A stretch of DNA of 64,000 bases from Paradevosia shaoguanensis (GTDB lineage: Bacteria > Pseudomonadota > Alphaproteobacteria > Rhizobiales > Devosiaceae): assembly GCF_016801025.1 (NCBI RefSeq), contig NZ_CP068983.1, forward strand, positions 434,001-498,000, in the 5' to 3' direction. The position numbers and the translations under genes were made by a program. The notes below the pieces were generated by a model. It made no database searches, was not told where the DNA came from, and worked only from the letters and a program-made list of their open reading frames with translations. Positions 61,889 to 64,000 of the stretch are shown here, piece by piece (position 1 is the stretch's first letter; every line of letters begins with the position of its first letter).

Positions 61889-62065
61889 ATGACGAGCGGG
61901 ATCACCTATTGCGCGGTTGCTGGCACCCTGCCCGAGATCGAGGCGCTGGCCGCCGAGGCGCGGTCAGAAGGTTTCCAGCATATCGATCGGCGGCTAGGGA
62001 GCCGGCGCCCCCATCCGACAGCTTCCAACGGAAGCGCTGTCCGTCTGTTGCGCCAAACCCACTGA
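61889..62065 (+). pseudogene. GNAT acetyltransferase remnant
   Basis: A 58-codon frame with GGAG at good distance. The first 36 residues (ITYCAVAGTLPEIEALAAEA, then EGFQHIDRRL) look like the start of a GNAT acetyltransferase, where EGFxxxDRL is normally followed by about 100 more residues. The rest reads into low-complexity sequence and ends at the edge of a family-A repeat (62067). The remainder of the gene is missing. Confidence 0.6.
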
Positions 62066-62066
62066 A

Positions 62067-62150
62067 CTTCCCCGGCCGCAGAGCCGGGGCCCACGGGTTC
62101 CTCCACTCGCGTGGAGGGTGGCAATGGGCCCCGGATCAAGTCCGGGGAAG
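62067..62150. repeat. Full copy of intergenic repeat family A
   Basis: CTTCCCCGGCCGCAGAGCCG, CTCCACTCGCGTGGAG, GGGCCCCGGATCAAGTCCGG and GGGAAG, with the same outer complementarity as at 42157. CTGAA precedes both copies. Confidence 0.85.
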
Positions 62151-62206
62151 TCCGGTGGTTGGGGCGGCCATCGCAACCTCATCTACCGGTGCAATTGAGT
62201 ACGGAC

Positions 62207-62863
62207 CTAGCCGGCGGCGAAGGTGCGGTGGGTCGAGGCGCGGAAATGGGCTTCGAGATTGGCGATGGCGCCGTCGGTATCGCGCTTTTCGAGGCTTTCC
62301 AGGACGCGCAGGTGCTCGTCCATGGTGGAGATGAGCTGGCTGCGGATGAAGCCGCTCTGGTGGACGCGGCGGGCCATGTTGAGATTGTCCTGGACGCGCG
62401 CGTGAGTGGCGAGGATGGCGCGGTTGTCCAGCGACTGGACGATGTTGCGGTGAAACTGGCGATCGAGCGCGACGACGACGGCGCGGGCCTCCTCGAAGGG
62501 TGTGTCGGCGATGAGCAGGGCGCGGCAATCCTCGTGGCGCTTGCGCATGTCGGCCAGCCATTCGGGCTTCACCACCTCGGCGAAGGCGCGCATGGCAAAA
62601 ACCTCCATCATGATGCGGAACTGGTAGTTCTCGCGGATGAAGGCGACTTCCGGATAGACGATGCGGATGCCGGTGCGTGGCTTGATCTCGACCAGCCCGA
62701 ATTCCTCGAGCAGCACCAGCGTCTCGCGCAGGGGCGAGAGCGAAATGCCGAGCAGGTCGCAGAGTTCGTTCTGCGTCACCACCATGCCGGGGGTCAGCTT
62801 GCCCTCGTGCATAGCTTCGCGAAACCGGCGGTAGCCTTCGTTATCCTGCCTCTCAGCTTCCAT
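62207..62863 (-). CDS. GntR family transcriptional regulator (FCD type)
   Basis: DNA-binding regulator of 218 residues. The N-terminal winged helix (GMVVTQNELCDLLGISLSPLRETLVLLEEFGLVEIKPRTGIRIV) is followed by an all-helical FCD effector domain, with FRIMMEVFAMRAFAEVVKP and metal-binding His residues (DRQFHRNIV, STMDEHLRVLESL). FCD-type members usually sense organic acids. It is divergent from the enolase-superfamily gene at 63068 with a 10-base-arm palindrome between, so it probably represses that gene and itself. Confidence 0.93.
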   Translation of the reverse strand: MEAERQDNEGYRRFREAMHEGKLTPGMVVTQNELCDLLGISLSPLRETLVLLEEFGLVEIKPRTGIRIVYPEVAFIRENYQFRIMMEVFAMRAFAEVVKPEWLADMRKRHEDCRALLIADTPFEEARAVVVALDRQFHRNIVQSLDNRAILATHARVQDNLNMARRVHQSGFIRSQLISTMDEHLRVLESLEKRDTDGAIANLEAHFRASTHRTFAAG

Positions 62864-63015
62864 CCAGATGCCCCTCGTCGTTTCGCGGTCGTTCCCGGTC
62901 TGGCGCCGACATTAGCACCTGCCACGGCTGGCATTGATCGACGCAGCGCGAATCCCACCAGTAAATATCATTGTGGCATAGAACTTCCGTCGAATCTTCA
63001 TCCTTGCGGGTTGAC

Positions 63016-63048
63016 GTGAGATATTTTCTCGCTCCAATAATATCTCAC
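63016..63048. promoter_or_regulatory. Operator for the GntR regulator
   Basis: GTGAGATATT (63016-63025) and AATATCTCAC (63039-63048) are a perfect 10-base inverted repeat with a 13-base spacer. It overlaps TTGACG (63011-63016), a possible -35, and lies 20 bases upstream of the enolase-superfamily start. Confidence 0.6.
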
Positions 63049-63067
63049 AAGGGAGTTGAGGGCTGCA

Positions 63068-64000
63068 ATGAAGATCACGCGGTTCACCGCCTGGCTGGTT
63101 GAGGTCGATGCCGGGCCAAGATTCATCTGGCGCAACGGCCTGTCCGGATCGCATGGCGACATCCCGCCGGGCACGCGACCGCGCAAGGCAGTGATCCGGA
63201 TGGATACCGATGCCGGGATTTCCGGAGCCTTCGAGATCGGGCGGGGCGATGCCGTGGTGGACCTGGTGCGCCGGCGCTACCATAACTTCATCGGCGAAAA
63301 TCCCCTGCTCACCGAGCGACTCTGGCACCTCGTCTGGGAAGTCGATCGCGTCGAGGAAATCCACATGCGGGCGCTCGGCATTCTCGACCAGCTCTGCTGG
63401 GACGTGAAATCGCAGGCGGCGGGCATGCCGATCTACCAGATGCTCGGCGGCAACGACCCCAAGGTGCCGGCTTACGCTTCGACCGTCACCTGGCCGACGC
63501 TCGACGAATACGAGCGCTACATCAAGATGTGCCACGATATCGGCTTCAAGGCCTTCAAGCTCCATGCCTGGGGCGACGTGAAGCGCGATATCGAGCTTTC
63601 GACCAAGCTGCGCGAATGGGTGGGGCCGGATGCGGACCTGATGTTCGACGGCTCGGCGGGCTGGGACTATGTCGACGCGCTCGAAGTGGGCCGCGCGCTC
63701 CAGGACCTCGACTTCCTCTGGTACGAGGAGCCGATGCGCGAGTTCTATCTCGGCTCCTACACCAAGCTCTGCGAGAAGCTGAAGATACCCGTGCTGGCGG
63801 CCGAGACCTCGGACGGCGTGCACTGGAACATGGCGAGCTGGATCGAGGCCAAGGCGCTCGACATGACGCGCATCTCGACCTTCTACAAGGGCGGGTTCAC
63901 GGGCGCGATGAAGATCGCGCACATGTCGGACAGTTTCGGCATGCGGGCGCAGGTGCATGGAATGGGTCTCGAAAACGCCCAGCTCTGCGCCGCGGTGCGC
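63068..64000 (+). CDS. Mandelate racemase/muconate lactonizing enzyme family protein, 3' end outside the window
   Basis: Enolase-superfamily enzyme; 311 residues are visible and the frame stays open to the last base. The N-terminal capping domain (MKITRFTAWLVEVDAGPRF) is followed by the barrel with FKAFKLHAWGD (Lys-x-His at the second strand), DADLMFDGSAGW (metal Asp), LWYEEPMREF (metal Glu), AAETSDGVHWN (third metal Glu) and QVHGMGLENAQL (His). Many members dehydrate sugar acids. The substrate is unknown; the FCD-type regulator next to it suggests an acid sugar or related carboxylate. Confidence 0.88.
   Translation, partial: MKITRFTAWLVEVDAGPRFIWRNGLSGSHGDIPPGTRPRKAVIRMDTDAGISGAFEIGRGDAVVDLVRRRYHNFIGENPLLTERLWHLVWEVDRVEEIHMRALGILDQLCWDVKSQAAGMPIYQMLGGNDPKVPAYASTVTWPTLDEYERYIKMCHDIGFKAFKLHAWGDVKRDIELSTKLREWVGPDADLMFDGSAGWDYVDALEVGRALQDLDFLWYEEPMREFYLGSYTKLCEKLKIPVLAAETSDGVHWNMASWIEAKALDMTRISTFYKGGFTGAMKIAHMSDSFGMRAQVHGMGLENAQLCAAVR

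Overview
The window is high-GC alphaproteobacterial chromosome, most likely a Hyphomicrobiales member of the Devosia type (inferred from gene content and order, not from a database search). Lineage markers are a CcrM-type GANTC methylase with a CtrA box upstream, an F0 ATP synthase operon separate from F1 with paired b and b' genes, a ctaC-ctaD-ctaB-coxF-ctaG-ctaE oxidase cluster, a BigR-like sulfur regulator, and an IalB-like periplasmic protein. Most of the window is dense, co-oriented core genome.

Layout. 1-6.3 kb: end of a COG1840-type (iron(III)-like) ABC importer, an SDR oxidoreductase and a type Va autotransporter. 6.3-9.5 kb: a four-gene operon of a small exported protein, a COG4705-type membrane protein and an OmpR-type two-component system. 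9.6-10.6 kb: tRNA-Gln(UUG), tRNA-Pro(CGG) and a PP1-like phosphatase. 10.6-19.4 kb: a sulfur island. 19.4-29 kb: radical SAM protein, DUF4180, smc, a DsbA-like protein, DUF721, mutY, ccrM, rnhB. 29-32 kb: atpI-atpB-atpE-atpF'-atpF. 32.7-33.8 kb: an IS110-family element inside an intergenic repeat. 34-39 kb: a glycine-cleavage operon (gcvT-gcvH-gcvPA-gcvPB) behind a tandem glycine riboswitch. 39-49 kb: small membrane proteins, lipoprotein, peroxiredoxin, DsbD-domain protein, YqgE, a GGDEF-EAL protein, acetyltransferase, M16 peptidase, thrC. 49-55.5 kb: cytochrome oxidase cluster. 55.5-64 kb: IalB, PilZ, gshA, rsmE, ubiA, aldo/keto reductase, a GNAT remnant, and a GntR regulator divergent from an enolase-superfamily gene that runs off the window.

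The sulfur island has three units. A BigR-like ArsR repressor faces a five-gene operon (two half-size YeeE proteins, a persulfide dioxygenase, a DUF442 sulfurtransferase, a SulP transporter), with a perfect 20-bp palindrome between them. A thioredoxin-CcdA pair could deliver electrons to the periplasm. A third operon encodes an exported tandem rhodanese, a full-length YeeE/TsuA-like transporter, a small exported protein with Pro-Cys every six residues, and a His/Cys-rich soluble protein; its last three genes are joined by 4-base stop/start overlaps. I propose this last operon as an undescribed periplasmic sulfur-relay module.

The clearest mechanistic signal is the IS110-family element. Its leading end carries a readable bridge RNA: the two target guides match the interrupted intergenic repeat, the two donor guides match the element's own ends, and the duplicated core is CC (GG on the plus strand). 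The transposase is frameshifted, so this copy looks immobile unless complemented.
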